A stretch of DNA of 64,000 nucleotides from Streptomyces sp. NRRL S-244 (GCF_000717915.1 NZ_JOCX01000009.1:124001-188000), one strand, 5' to 3'; shown: positions 27,518-36,784, counted from the first letter of the stretch. Numbers and translations: made by a program. Notes: generated by a model not told the origin, from the sequence alone.

Positions 27518-30500
27518 GTGAGTCACGACGGCGCGTACCTCCGCTTCCCGCACCTCCACGACGATCTGCTGTGCTTCGCGACCGAGGACGACCTCTGGGT
27601 CGCCCCGCTGCTCCCCGAAGGCGAGCCGCCCGGCCGGGCCTGGCGGATCACCGTCGACCGGACCAGGGTCGGCCACCCCCGGTTCTCCCCCGACGGCCGG
27701 CACATCGCCTTCACGAGCTGGCGCAGCCTCGACCCCGAGATCCACCTCGCCCCGGTGGCCGGCGGCCCGGCCCGCCAGCTCAGCTACTGGGGCGCCACCG
27801 ACACCCGGGTCTGCGGCTGGACCCCGCCCGACAAGGACGGCCACAGCGACATCCTCGCCGTGTCCTCGCACGGCCAGCCCTTCTCGTACTACGCCTGGGC
27901 CTACAGCGTGCCGACCGACGGCTCGCCCGGCGGCAAGCTCCCCTGGGGCCCGGTCTCCGACATCGCCGTCCACGAGGAGGTCCGCGACGGGGAAGGCACG
28001 GGCGAGCGGCGCACCCTGCTGCTGACCGGCAAGCCCCCGCACGAGCCCGCCGCCTGGAAGCGCTACCGCGGCGGCGCCACCGGCCGGCTGTGGCTGCACG
28101 GCAAGCGGCTGCTGGAGCACATCGAGGGGCACCTCGACGCCCCGATGTTCGTGGGCGGCCGGATCGCCTTCCTCTCCGACCACGAGGGCATCGGCAACCT
28201 GTACTCCTGCCTGCCCGACGGCACCGACCTGCGCCGGCACACCGACCACGAGGAGTTCTACGCCCGGCACGCCTCCAGCGACGGCTCCCGCGTCGTCTAC
28301 CAGTGCGGCGGCGACCTCTGGCTCGTCGACTCGCTGGCCCCCGGGGCCGTCCCGCGCAGGCTCCGGATCCGGCTGGGAGGTCCGCGCGCGGGCCGCCGTA
28401 CGTACCAGATCCCGGCCGCCAGCCACGTCGACTCGCTCTCCGTCGACGCCACCGGGCGGGCCAGCGCGGTCGTCATCCGCGGCAGCCTGTACTGGCTCAC
28501 CCACCGCGACGGGCCCGCCCGGACCATCGCCGACACCCCGGGCGTACGGGTGCGGCTGCCCGAGATGCTCGGCAGCAGCGGGCAGGTCGCGTACGTGACG
28601 GACGCGGAGGGCGAGGACGCGATCGAGATCGCCTACCTCCCGCGGGCCTCCGGGGACCGGGAGCCGCGTCGGCTGGCCTCCGGCGAGCTGGGCCGCGTAC
28701 TGGAACTGCTCTCCGATCCGGACGGGGAGCGCCTCGCGATCGCCTCCAACGACGGGCGGCTGCTGCTCATCACCGTGGCCGATGAGCAGGCCGACGCCTC
28801 GGGCGGGGAGGTGTCCGGCGGGGAGGCATCCAGCGGGGAGGGTTCCGGCGGGGAGGTCACCGAGCTGATCCGGTCCATCAACGGGCCCGTCACCGACCTG
28901 GCGTTCTCCCCCGACGGGGCCTGGCTGGCCTGGTCGCACCCGGGCATCGGGCGCTCGCTGCGGCAGATCAAGATGGCCCGGATCTCCGGCCCCGGTCCGC
29001 GCTCCATCGTGGACGTCACCAACGGCCGCTTCGAGGACGAGAACCCGGTCTTCACCCGCGACGGCCGCTACCTGGCCTTCCTCTCGTGGCGCGGATTCGA
29101 CCCGGTGTACGACGTGCACACCGGCGACCTGTCCTTCCCGCTGGGCTGCCGCCCGTACCTGGTGCCGCTCTCCTCCGCGACCCCCTCGCCGTTCGCGTTC
29201 ACCCCCGACGGGCGCCCGGCGGCGGGCGGACTCGACCCGGGCGAGGGCGAGCCCACCGAGGGCGAGGGCGCGGTCATGGTGGAGGTGGAGGGGCTGGAGA
29301 GCCGCGTCACCCCGTTCCCGGTGACGGCGTCGAAGTACTCGGCCCTCTACCCGGTCAGCGGCGGCGGACTGGTGTGGCTGCGCTGGCCGATCTCGGGCGC
29401 GCTCGGCGAGACCTTCGCCAACCCGACCGACACCAGCGGCAAGCCCACGCTGGAGCACTTCGAGATCACCAAGGCGCGCAAGAGCGAACTGGCCTCCGGG
29501 CTGGACTGGTTCGCGGTCAGCGGCGACGGCACCCGGCTCGTCATCAACGACGACGGCGACCTGCGCGCGGTCCCGTCGACCGAGTCCGGAGACAGCGACT
29601 CCACCGTCTACCTGGACCTGCGGCGCATCCTGCACGAGGTGGACCCGGCCGCCGAGTGGCGCCAGGCCTTCGAGGAGGCCGGCCGGCTGATCCGCGCGTA
29701 CTTCTGGGAGCCGGGCATGTGCAACATCGACTGGGACGGGGTGCTGCGCCAGTACCGCCCCCTGGTCGAACGGGTCGCCTCGCCCGACGAGTTCGCGGAC
29801 CTGCTGCGCGAGGTGCTCGGCGAGCTCGGCACCTCGCACGCGTACGTCTCCCCCGCGCGCCGCAACGAGGGCCCGCCGCACTACCACCGGCCCATCGGGC
29901 TGCTCGGCGCCAATCTCGTCCCGCGCGAGGAGGGCTGGGTGCTCGCGCGGATCCTTCCGGGCGAATCCTCCGACTCCAAGGCCCGCTCCCCGCTCGCCGG
30001 CACCGGCATCCGTGAGGGCGCCGTCCTGACCCACATCGACGGACGGCCGGTGGACCCGGTGGCCGGGCCCTACCCGCTGCTCTCGGCGGCCGGCGGCACC
30101 ACGGTCGAGCTGACCTTCAAGCCCGCCGAGGGCGAAGGCCGGGGCCTGGCGCGGCGGGTGGCGATCGTGCCGCTGATCGACGAGCGCCCGCTGCGCTACC
30201 AGGACTGGGTGTCCAAGCGGCGCGCGGTGGTCCGCGAGGTCAGCGGCGGCAAGTGCGGCTACCTGCACATCCCCGACATGGGCGGCTCCGGCTGGGCGCA
30301 GTTCAACCGGGACCTGCGGATGGAGATGTCCCGGCCCGCGCTGATCGTGGACGTACGCGGCAACGCGGGCGGGCACATCAGCGAGCTGGTGGTCGAGAAG
30401 CTGACCCGCTCGATCCTCGGCTGGGACCTGACGCGCAACGCCCAGCCGGTCTCGTACGCCTCCAACGCGCCCCGCGGTCCGATCGTGGCGCTGGCCGACG

Positions 30501-30877
30501 AGGCGACCTCCTCGGACGGCGACATGATCACGGCGGCCTTCAAGCTGCTCGGGCTCGGGCCGGTGGTCGGCCAGCGCACGTGGGGCGGGGTGGTCGGGAT
30601 GACCGGCCGGCACACCCTGGGCGACGGCACGGTGATCACGGTGCCGATGAACGCCGCCTGGTTCCCGGAGTACGGGTGGTCGGTGGAGAACCACGGCGTG
30701 GAGCCGGACCTCGCGATCCTGCGGACCCCGCTCGACTGGGCGGAGGGGCGCCACGCGCAGCTGGACGACGCCGTGTTCCTGGCGCTGGAGCTGCTGGAGC
30801 AGGAGCCGGCCGCGGTGCCGCCGGGGTACGCGGACGTACCGGACCTGCGGCGTCCGAAGCTGCCGCCGAGGCCGTAG
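27518..30877 (+). CDS. Tricorn protease homologue (S41 family)
   Basis: 1119 aa, GTG 27518. Order as in Thermoplasma tricorn: N-terminal six-bladed propeller (about 1-290, PRFSPDGRHIAFTSW), seven-bladed propeller (about 300-680, LAFSPDGAWLAWSHP), C1 helical domain, PDZ (about 790-860, GAVLTHIDGRPVDPV), C2 catalytic domain. Catalytic residues are all visible by alignment of motifs: Ser773-His774 in GTSHAYVS, Ser999-Asp1000 in EATSSDGDM, Glu1062 in NHGVEPD. It would degrade peptides released by the proteasome or other proteases in the cytoplasm. A Gly/Glu/Ser repeat loop (SGGEVSGGEASSGEGSGGEV, about 428-448) is an insertion. Streptomyces carry such tricorns; the divergence from TetR is notable. 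Confidence 0.93.
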   Translation: MSHDGAYLRFPHLHDDLLCFATEDDLWVAPLLPEGEPPGRAWRITVDRTRVGHPRFSPDGRHIAFTSWRSLDPEIHLAPVAGGPARQLSYWGATDTRVCGWTPPDKDGHSDILAVSSHGQPFSYYAWAYSVPTDGSPGGKLPWGPVSDIAVHEEVRDGEGTGERRTLLLTGKPPHEPAAWKRYRGGATGRLWLHGKRLLEHIEGHLDAPMFVGGRIAFLSDHEGIGNLYSCLPDGTDLRRHTDHEEFYARHASSDGSRVVYQCGGDLWLVDSLAPGAVPRRLRIRLGGPRAGRRTYQIPAASHVDSLSVDATGRASAVVIRGSLYWLTHRDGPARTIADTPGVRVRLPEMLGSSGQVAYVTDAEGEDAIEIAYLPRASGDREPRRLASGELGRVLELLSDPDGERLAIASNDGRLLLITVADEQADASGGEVSGGEASSGEGSGGEVTELIRSINGPVTDLAFSPDGAWLAWSHPGIGRSLRQIKMARISGPGPRSIVDVTNGRFEDENPVFTRDGRYLAFLSWRGFDPVYDVHTGDLSFPLGCRPYLVPLSSATPSPFAFTPDGRPAAGGLDPGEGEPTEGEGAVMVEVEGLESRVTPFPVTASKYSALYPVSGGGLVWLRWPISGALGETFANPTDTSGKPTLEHFEITKARKSELASGLDWFAVSGDGTRLVINDDGDLRAVPSTESGDSDSTVYLDLRRILHEVDPAAEWRQAFEEAGRLIRAYFWEPGMCNIDWDGVLRQYRPLVERVASPDEFADLLREVLGELGTSHAYVSPARRNEGPPHYHRPIGLLGANLVPREEGWVLARILPGESSDSKARSPLAGTGIREGAVLTHIDGRPVDPVAGPYPLLSAAGGTTVELTFKPAEGEGRGLARRVAIVPLIDERPLRYQDWVSKRRAVVREVSGGKCGYLHIPDMGGSGWAQFNRDLRMEMSRPALIVDVRGNAGGHISELVVEKLTRSILGWDLTRNAQPVSYASNAPRGPIVALADEATSSDGDMITAAFKLLGLGPVVGQRTWGGVVGMTGRHTLGDGTVITVPMNAAWFPEYGWSVENHGVEPDLAILRTPLDWAEGRHAQLDDAVFLALELLEQEPAAVPPGYADVPDLRRPKLPPRP

Positions 30878-30910
30878 GCGTACCGGGACGCTGGCGCGTA
30901 CCGGGACGTG

Positions 30911-30954
30911 AGGAAGGGGCGCGGTCCGTGGGTTCACGGACCGCGCCCCTTCCT
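30911..30954. terminator. Very strong bidirectional terminator
   Basis: 20-bp perfect stem (AGGAAGGGGCGCGGTCCGTG) with loop GGTT, 33 nt after the tricorn stop and 19 nt from the convergent small gene. Confidence 0.9.
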
Positions 30955-30972
30955 GCTCAGGGCGTCCGGGCG

Positions 30973-31143
30973 TCAGAAGTCCCAGTTGTCGTCGAGCTCG
31001 TCGTGGACCTTGTCCTTCTTCTTGGCCGGCTCGGAGGTGTGTGCACCGCGCTTGGACGCCTCGTCCTTCGCGCTCCTGCCGGCCTCGTCGGTCTTGTCCT
31101 TGAGCTCGCGCGCCTTGTCCTGGAACTGGTCTTTGATGCCCAT
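30973..31143 (-). CDS. Small, highly charged protein (56 aa)
   Basis: Starts MGIKDQFQDKARELKDKTDE, ends HDELDDNWDF. About half the residues are Lys, Asp, Glu or Arg, with a heptad-like amphipathic character and no membrane segment. AGGAG lies 8 nt before ATG 31143. It resembles the short CsbD/antitoxin-like stress peptides of Streptomyces in composition, but I do not recognise a family. It is monocistronic between two strong boundaries. Confidence 0.75.
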   Translation of the reverse strand: MGIKDQFQDKARELKDKTDEAGRSAKDEASKRGAHTSEPAKKKDKVHDELDDNWDF

Positions 31144-31219
31144 GCTGTTCACTCCTGGAGGGGTGTAGGGGACCGGGCTGCGACCAGATTTGCACGAGCG
31201 GACAAAGCTCGCATTTCGA

Positions 31220-32113
31220 TCAGTGACGCTCCGTGCCCGGCGTCCGCTCCCTCTCGTCGGCGGCGCCCCCGGCCCCCACCAGCCCCCGGGAGACGCTCGT
31301 CAGCCTGGGCTCGAAGCGCTTCATCTCCCGCTGCCCGACCGTCGCGATGATCCCGGGCAGGTAGCCGCGCACGCCCTGCATCCCGCGCAGCCACCACTGC
31401 GCGTACACGTGCGGCGAGCGCCGTTCGATGCCGGCGACGATCCGGTCCACGGCCGGGCCCAGCGGGTACGTGCGGTTCGACGGCCACGGCAGGCGCTGGC
31501 GCAGCTCCCGCATGACCTCGTCCTGGTCGGCCCCGCGCACCATGTCGGTGTCGGTCCAGGAGAGGTAGCCGACGCCCACCTTGACGCCCTTGTGGCCGAC
31601 TTCGGCGCGCAGGCAGTGCGCGAAGGCCTCGACGCCGGATTTGGAGGCGCAGTACGCGCTCATCATCGGCGCCGGTGTGATCGCGGCGAGCGAGGCGATC
31701 TGGAGGAAGTAGCCGCGGCTCTCGGCCAGTACGGGGAGGAAGGCGCGGGCGGTGACGGCGCCGCCGATCAGGTTGACCTCGATCACCCGGCGCCAGGCCT
31801 CGGGGTCGGAGTCGGCGAACGGCCCGCCGGCGGCGACGCCCGCGTTGGCGACGACGATGTCGACCTTGCCGAAGCGCTGCTTGACCTCCTCGGCGACGCG
31901 GGCCATGGCCTCGTGGTCGGTGACGTCGGCGTGCCAGTGGTCGCTGTCGGTGTGCAGCCGCTCGGAGACCTCCTTGAGGGCCTCGGGCTCCAGGCCCACC
32001 AGCGCCACCTTCGCGCCGCGCGCGGAGAGCTTGCGGGCGAGGAGTTCACCGACCCCGCGTGCCGCACCGGTGACGACGGCGACCTGGCCTTCCAGACTCC
32101 TGCTCGCGCTCAC
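31220..32113 (-). CDS. Short-chain dehydrogenase/reductase (SadH-like)
   Basis: 297 aa from GTG 32113, which overlaps the hydrolase stop as GTGA (32110-32113). Classical SDR: TGAARGVGE cofactor loop, NAGVAAGG, catalytic Ser in LQIASLAA, and YCASK as the Tyr-x3-Lys motif. The extended C-terminus (about 210-297, VYAQWWLRGMQGVRGYLPG) fits the SadH-like subgroup. Third gene of a monooxygenase-hydrolase-dehydrogenase operon; it would oxidise the alcohol released by ester cleavage, with NAD(P). Confidence 0.9.
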   Translation of the reverse strand: MSASRSLEGQVAVVTGAARGVGELLARKLSARGAKVALVGLEPEALKEVSERLHTDSDHWHADVTDHEAMARVAEEVKQRFGKVDIVVANAGVAAGGPFADSDPEAWRRVIEVNLIGGAVTARAFLPVLAESRGYFLQIASLAAITPAPMMSAYCASKSGVEAFAHCLRAEVGHKGVKVGVGYLSWTDTDMVRGADQDEVMRELRQRLPWPSNRTYPLGPAVDRIVAGIERRSPHVYAQWWLRGMQGVRGYLPGIIATVGQREMKRFEPRLTSVSRGLVGAGGAADERERTPGTERH

Positions 32114-33069
32114 GGCGTCTTCTCCTTCAGCTCGTTCGCCGGGTTCGCCGGGTTCTTCGGGTTCTTCGGGTTCGGCAGGTGGACGGTCAGCTCGCGTACG
32201 GCGTTGGTGACGGCCTCGGGGGCCTCGATCGGGGTCATGTGCCCCATGCCGGTCAGCTCGGTCAGCCCCACGCAGTGCGGCATCGCGGCGGCGAGCCCCC
32301 GGGCGTGCACGATCGGGGTGAGCCGGTCGTTCTTGCCGCCGATCACGGCGGTGGGCACGGTGAGCGCCGCGAGGTTCGCCTCCAGGTCCAGCCCGGCCAG
32401 CACCTCGGACCAGGCGTAGCGGACCCCGGTGGGGCAGGCGTGCACGATACGGGCGCAGGCCTCTACCTTGTCGGGCGCGGAACCGGGGCCCATGGTGGCG
32501 TACTTCAGCACCCGCTTGGCGACCGGCGTGACGGGCCCGAGGGGGGCGCGCGCTCCGAGGACCGCGCCGGTGATACGGGTCCGTACGCGCCCGGGACGCA
32601 GGGGCACGACCAGCGCCTCCGCGACCAGCCGGGCGCTGCCGGTGCTGCACAGCAGCGCGGCGGCGGCGTGCTCGGCGAACTCCGGCCGCCCGGCGGCGGC
32701 CATGATCGTCATCCCGCCCATGGAGTGCCCGGCGACGACCGCCCGCTCGCCGGGGGCCAGGGTGGAGCCGAGGACGGCAACGAGGTCGTCGGCGAGGGCG
32801 TCGGTGCCGTAGCGGGAGGCGGCGGGGCTGCGCCCGTGCCCGCGCTGGTCGTAGGCGATGACCCGGTGGTCCTTGGCGAGCTCCCGGATCTGCGCGGCCC
32901 AGAAGGCGGTGGAGCAGGTCCAGCCGTGCGCCAGCACCACGGCCGGAGCGCCCTCTTCCCCGTGCTCCTCCACGTGCAGCCGGGCCCCGTCTGCGGAGAC
33001 CGCGACCAGCTCGCGCCGGGCGGCGGGCGGGGCGTACCGCCCGGAGGTGACGTACGCGGCCCGGCTCAC
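32110..33069 (-). CDS. Alpha/beta-fold hydrolase (esterase)
   Basis: 319 aa from GTG 33069, overlapping the monooxygenase stop as GTGA (33066-33069). Motifs: oxyanion AHGWTC, nucleophile elbow GHSMGGMT, acid in GGKNDRLTP, and His in TGMGHMTP. The C-terminus carries a 9-bp tandem-repeat tail (PNPKNPKNPANPAN, DNA 32136-32172). Second gene of the operon; likely hydrolyses the ester or lactone made by the monooxygenase. Confidence 0.9.
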   Translation of the reverse strand: MSRAAYVTSGRYAPPAARRELVAVSADGARLHVEEHGEEGAPAVVLAHGWTCSTAFWAAQIRELAKDHRVIAYDQRGHGRSPAASRYGTDALADDLVAVLGSTLAPGERAVVAGHSMGGMTIMAAAGRPEFAEHAAAALLCSTGSARLVAEALVVPLRPGRVRTRITGAVLGARAPLGPVTPVAKRVLKYATMGPGSAPDKVEACARIVHACPTGVRYAWSEVLAGLDLEANLAALTVPTAVIGGKNDRLTPIVHARGLAAAMPHCVGLTELTGMGHMTPIEAPEAVTNAVRELTVHLPNPKNPKNPANPANELKEKTP

Positions 33070-34598
33070 GCGGCGCCCTCCGCGTGTGCGGCCGCGCCGG
33101 GGACGCGCTCGGTCTCCCGGATCCGGATGACCTCGTACTCGGACAGGTCCACGTTCCGCGTCTCCTTCCGGAACTCGCCGGTCGTGCCCGGCCAGACCGT
33201 CGTGTTGCGCCCCTGCGCGTCCAGGTACCAGCTGGTGCAGCCGCCGGTGTTCCACACGGTCCGCTCCATACGGGCCTGGACCCGCCGGTTCCACTGGTTC
33301 ACGGCCGAGGGCCGGGGCGCGAGCGCGACCGGCCCGCCGAGCACGCCCAGCTGGCGCAGGTAGTCCGCCATGTAGTTCAGCTGCGACTCGATCATCAGGA
33401 TCATCGAGCTGTTGCCGAGCCCGGTGTTCGGTCCGATGATCGTCATCCAGTTCGGGAAGCCGGCCGCCGTCGCCCCGCGCAGCGACTGCATCCCGTCCTT
33501 CCAGTGGTCCGCCAGCGTCCGCCCCTCCGCGCCCACCACCCGGTCCGCGATCGGCATGTCCGTGACGTGGAAGCCGGTGCCGAAGACGATCGCGTCGGCC
33601 TCGGTCTGCGTCCCGTCGGCGGCGACCAGCGTGTTGCCCCGGATCTCCCGGAGCCCGGAGGCGACCAGGTCCACATTGGGCCGGGCCAGCGCCGGGTAGT
33701 AGTCGCTGGAGAGCAGGATCCGCTTGCAGCCGATCCGGTACGAGGGCGTCAGCTTGGCCAGCAGCTCCGGGTCCTTGATCGAGCGCGCCATGTTGGCCTT
33801 GGCCAGCGACTCGATGAACCCGAGCTGGTTCGGCCGCTTGGTGAAGGCGCTGACCTGGAGCTCCCGGATCCCCCACAGCAGCCCCCGGCGGGCCGCCCGG
33901 GTGAACGGCAGCTGCCGGTGCAGCCAGCGCTCCGCGCCGCTGATGGCCCGGTCGGTGCGCGGCATCACCCACGGCGGGGTCCGCTGGAACAGCGTGAGCC
34001 GCCGCACGTCGGGCGCGATGGCCGGCACGATCTGGATGGCCGAGGCGCCGGTGCCGATCATGGCGACGCGCTTGCCGCGCAGGTCGTAGTCGTGGTCCCA
34101 GCGCGCGGAGTGGAAGACCTTGCCGGGGAACTCGGCGAGCCCGGGGATCTCCGGCATCTTCGGGTCGGACAGCGGACCGGTGGCGGAGACCACGACGTCG
34201 GCGGTGAGCTCCCCGGCCGAGGTCTCGATCTCCCACCTCAGCCGGTCGGCGTCCCAGCGCATCAGCCGGACCTCGGAGTTCAGCCGCACGTGCGGGCGCA
34301 GCCCGAAGGTGTCGGCGACGTGCTCCAGGTACGCGCGGATGGCAGGCTGCCCGGAGAACGTCCGGGGCCAGTCGGGATTGGGCGCGAAGGAGAACGAATA
34401 GAGATGGGAGGGGACGTCGCACGCGGACCCGGGATAGCTGTTGTCGCGCCAGGTCCCGCCCACGGAATCGGCCCGTTCGAGGACGACGAAGTCCGTGATC
34501 CCCTCGCGCCGCAGCCGTACGGCCGCGCCCAGCCCGCCGAACCCGGACCCGATCACCGCCACTCGTACGTGCTCGCGCCCACCCATGCCACCGCTCAT
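33066..34598 (-). CDS. Flavin-containing (Baeyer-Villiger type) monooxygenase
   Basis: 510 aa from ATG 34598; a GTG at 34622 would add 8 residues. FAD Rossmann motif VAVIGSGFGGLGAA, NADPH motif AMIGTGASAIQIVP, and the exact Baeyer-Villiger fingerprint FxGxxxHxxxW as FPGKVFHSARW. ADGTQTEADAIVFGTGFHVT closes the fold. It inserts oxygen next to a ketone, using FAD and NADPH. Its two downstream genes are coupled by overlaps, and a MerR gene is divergent. Gene order matches mycobacterial mymA-lipR-sadH (family knowledge), though substrate is unknown. Confidence 0.92.
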   Translation of the reverse strand: MSGGMGGREHVRVAVIGSGFGGLGAAVRLRREGITDFVVLERADSVGGTWRDNSYPGSACDVPSHLYSFSFAPNPDWPRTFSGQPAIRAYLEHVADTFGLRPHVRLNSEVRLMRWDADRLRWEIETSAGELTADVVVSATGPLSDPKMPEIPGLAEFPGKVFHSARWDHDYDLRGKRVAMIGTGASAIQIVPAIAPDVRRLTLFQRTPPWVMPRTDRAISGAERWLHRQLPFTRAARRGLLWGIRELQVSAFTKRPNQLGFIESLAKANMARSIKDPELLAKLTPSYRIGCKRILLSSDYYPALARPNVDLVASGLREIRGNTLVAADGTQTEADAIVFGTGFHVTDMPIADRVVGAEGRTLADHWKDGMQSLRGATAAGFPNWMTIIGPNTGLGNSSMILMIESQLNYMADYLRQLGVLGGPVALAPRPSAVNQWNRRVQARMERTVWNTGGCTSWYLDAQGRNTTVWPGTTGEFRKETRNVDLSEYEVIRIRETERVPGAAAHAEGAA

Positions 34599-34632
34599 GC
34601 CCGCCGCCTTCCGCAGCCCCACAGCGCAACAC

Positions 34633-34650
34633 TGCCAGCAATCACTGGCA
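34633..34650. promoter_or_regulatory. Inverted repeat between the monooxygenase and MerR genes
   Basis: TGCCAG / CTGGCA arms separated by 6 bp, just upstream of the monooxygenase start and about 85 nt from the MerR GTG. Candidate operator for the MerR regulator, or a leader hairpin. Confidence 0.45.
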
Positions 34651-34734
34651 CAATCGGGAGACTAGAGCAGCTCCGTACTCATGGGTAGAGGTCGCGCCCG
34701 GAAAGTTACTGTCGGTACGCCATAGGCTGCGCCT

Positions 34735-35466
34735 GTGGAAGACACGGAAGCGGGGACGACAGTGCGTGAATACCGTACGGAGGAACTGGCCGAAGCGGCC
34801 GGCATCCCCGTCCGCACCCTGCGCTTCTACCGCGAGCGCAAGCTCCTCCCGCCGCCGCGCCGCGAGGGCCGGATCGCCTGGTACGACGACCACCACCTGG
34901 CCCGGCTGCGCACCATCGCGGCCCTGCTGGAGCGCGGCCACACCCTCGGCGGCATCGCCGAGCTGACCGCCGCCTTCGAGAACGGGCGCGACGTCGGCCA
35001 GCTCGGCGAACTGCTCGGCATCGGCTGGTCCGAGGAGACCCCCGTACGGCTGACGCCGGAGGCCCTCGCCGACTACTTCGAGGGCGAGGTCACCCCGGAG
35101 AACCTGGCGGCTTCCCTGGACCTCGGCTACCTCGCCACCGACGGCGACGAGATCGTGCACGTCAGCCGCCGCCTGCTGGACGTCTCCTCGGCGCTGGTCC
35201 GCGAGGGGGTCCCGCTCTCGGCGGTGCTGGAGACGGGCCGCCGGGTCCGCGAGCACGCCGACGAGATGGCGGCCCTGTTCACGGAGCTGATCTCGACCCA
35301 CCTGACGGAGGAGGCGCTGCCGCGGCTGCGCCCCCTCGCCAAGAGCGTGGTGGAGGCGGAGCTCACCATGGCGATGGACCGCCTCCTGGCCTCGGGCGCC
35401 CCGTCGGGAGCCCAGCCGGGAGCCCAGCCGGGAGCCCCGTCGGGGGCTCAGGACCCCAGCTCGTAG
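34735..35466 (+). CDS. MerR-family transcriptional regulator
   Basis: 243 aa, GTG 34735. N-terminal MerR winged helix: YRTEELAEAAGIPVRTLRFY, then RERKLLPPPRREGRIAWYDD and HLARLRTIAALLERGHTLGG. The C-terminal half (about 90-215) lacks the metal-binding Cys of MerR/CueR and has an effector-type helical domain. The last 20 residues are a low-complexity GAPSGAQPGAQPG run from a 12-bp tandem repeat (35397-35445). Its 3' end overlaps the convergent exonuclease gene by 19 nt. Divergent placement suggests it controls the monooxygenase operon. Confidence 0.88.
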   Translation: MEDTEAGTTVREYRTEELAEAAGIPVRTLRFYRERKLLPPPRREGRIAWYDDHHLARLRTIAALLERGHTLGGIAELTAAFENGRDVGQLGELLGIGWSEETPVRLTPEALADYFEGEVTPENLAASLDLGYLATDGDEIVHVSRRLLDVSSALVREGVPLSAVLETGRRVREHADEMAALFTELISTHLTEEALPRLRPLAKSVVEAELTMAMDRLLASGAPSGAQPGAQPGAPSGAQDPSS

Positions 35467-36251
35467 ACCACGGTCACGGGCGCGTGGTCGGACCAGCGCT
35501 CCGGGTGCGTCTCGGCCCGCTCGACGAACGCCTTCACGGCCCGGGCGGCCAGCCCCGGGGTGGCGACCTGGAGGTCGATGCGCCACCCGGCGTCGTTGTC
35601 GAAGGCCCGCCCGCGGTAGGACCACCAGGAGTACGGCCCCTCGGTGTCGGGGTGCAGGTTCCGTACGACGTCCACGTACCCGGCGGTGTCGTACACCTGC
35701 CCGAGCCACTCCCGCTCCTCCGGCAGGAAGCCGGCGTTCTTCCGGTTGGTCTTCCAGTTCTTGAGGTCGGCTTCCTGGTGACAGATGTTCCAGTCACCGC
35801 AGACGACGACCTCCCGCCCGTCCGCGGCCGCCCGCGCCTTCAGCCCTTCGAGGTAGGGCAGGAACTCCCCCATGAACCGGTACTTCTCGTCCTGCTTCTC
35901 GGTCCCGGCCTCACCGGAAGGCAGGTAGAGGCTGGCGACGGTGACACCCGGAAGATCGACCTCCAGGTAGCGCCCGCTCGTGTCGAACTCCTCGCTCCCG
36001 AATCCCACCTGCACCCGCTCGGGCTCGCGGCGCGTGTAGAGCGCGACCCCGGCCCGCCCCTTGGCGGCGGCCGGCGCGAACACGGTGTGCCAGCCGTCGG
36101 GCTTGCGGACCTCGTCCGGAATCTGCCCCTCCTCGGCCCGCACCTCCTGCAGGCAGACCACGTCGGCGTCCGACCCGGCCAGCCACGGGGAGAAGCCCTT
36201 CTTGGCCGCGGCGCGGATCCCATTCACATTCACGGAGGTCACAGTGAGCAT
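35448..36251 (-). CDS. xth: Exodeoxyribonuclease III
   Basis: 267 aa, ATG 36251. Exonuclease-endonuclease-phosphatase fold with every key motif: SVNVNGIRAA, VCLQEVRAEE (catalytic Glu), GDWNICHQEADLKNWK, YDTAGYVDVVR and WSDHAPVTV. It removes 3' blocking groups and cuts abasic sites in base-excision repair. Its stop codon region lies inside the MerR gene end on the other strand. It is 38 nt from, and divergent to, the GNAT gene. Confidence 0.96.
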   Translation of the reverse strand: MLTVTSVNVNGIRAAAKKGFSPWLAGSDADVVCLQEVRAEEGQIPDEVRKPDGWHTVFAPAAAKGRAGVALYTRREPERVQVGFGSEEFDTSGRYLEVDLPGVTVASLYLPSGEAGTEKQDEKYRFMGEFLPYLEGLKARAAADGREVVVCGDWNICHQEADLKNWKTNRKNAGFLPEEREWLGQVYDTAGYVDVVRNLHPDTEGPYSWWSYRGRAFDNDAGWRIDLQVATPGLAARAVKAFVERAETHPERWSDHAPVTVVYELGS

Positions 36252-36289
36252 CCCCGCACCATAACGGGAGCGTTCCGTACGATGTTCCG

Positions 36290-36784
36290 ATGTCTCACGG
36301 GATCCAGCTCCGCGCCGTACCGTACGACCACCCGGACGCGCTCAAACTCAACGACCAGGTCCAGCTCGAATACCAGGCGCGCTACGGCGGTGAGGGCGAT
36401 GTCACACCGCTCGACCCGGCGATGTTCGCCCCGCCGAACGGCCTGTACCTGCTGGCGTACGACGCCACCGGCACCCCGATGGCCAGCGGCGGCTGGCGCA
36501 GCCAGGACGAGAACGACGAGGGCTACTCGGACGGCGACGCCGAGCTCAAGCGCATGTACGTCGTCCCCGAGGCCCGCGGCCTGGGCCTGGCCCGCCGCAT
36601 CCTGGCCGAACTGGAAGCCGACGCCCGCACGGCGGGCCGCACCCGCATGGTCCTGGAGACGGGAGACCAGCAACCGGAGGCGATAGCCCTCTACTTCTCC
36701 TCGGGCTACGCCCTCTCCGAAAAGTTCGGCCACTACCGCACCTACGACTCCAGCCGCTGCATGGCCAAGCCGCTCCACTCGTAA
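36290..36784 (+). CDS. GNAT-family N-acetyltransferase
   Basis: 164 aa, ATG 36290. The acetyl-CoA binding motif is VVPEARGLGLARRILAELEA, followed by MVLETGDQQPEAIALYFSSGY, typical of the acetyltransferase-1 group. Substrate unknown. Starts 38 nt from the divergent xth gene; expression may share that short intergenic region. Confidence 0.9.
   Translation: MSHGIQLRAVPYDHPDALKLNDQVQLEYQARYGGEGDVTPLDPAMFAPPNGLYLLAYDATGTPMASGGWRSQDENDEGYSDGDAELKRMYVVPEARGLGLARRILAELEADARTAGRTRMVLETGDQQPEAIALYFSSGYALSEKFGHYRTYDSSRCMAKPLHS

Noticed and set aside
27470..31195. Long minus-strand frame opposite the tricorn gene
   Set aside because: Shadow of the tricorn protease, whose catalytic residues are all intact on the plus strand.
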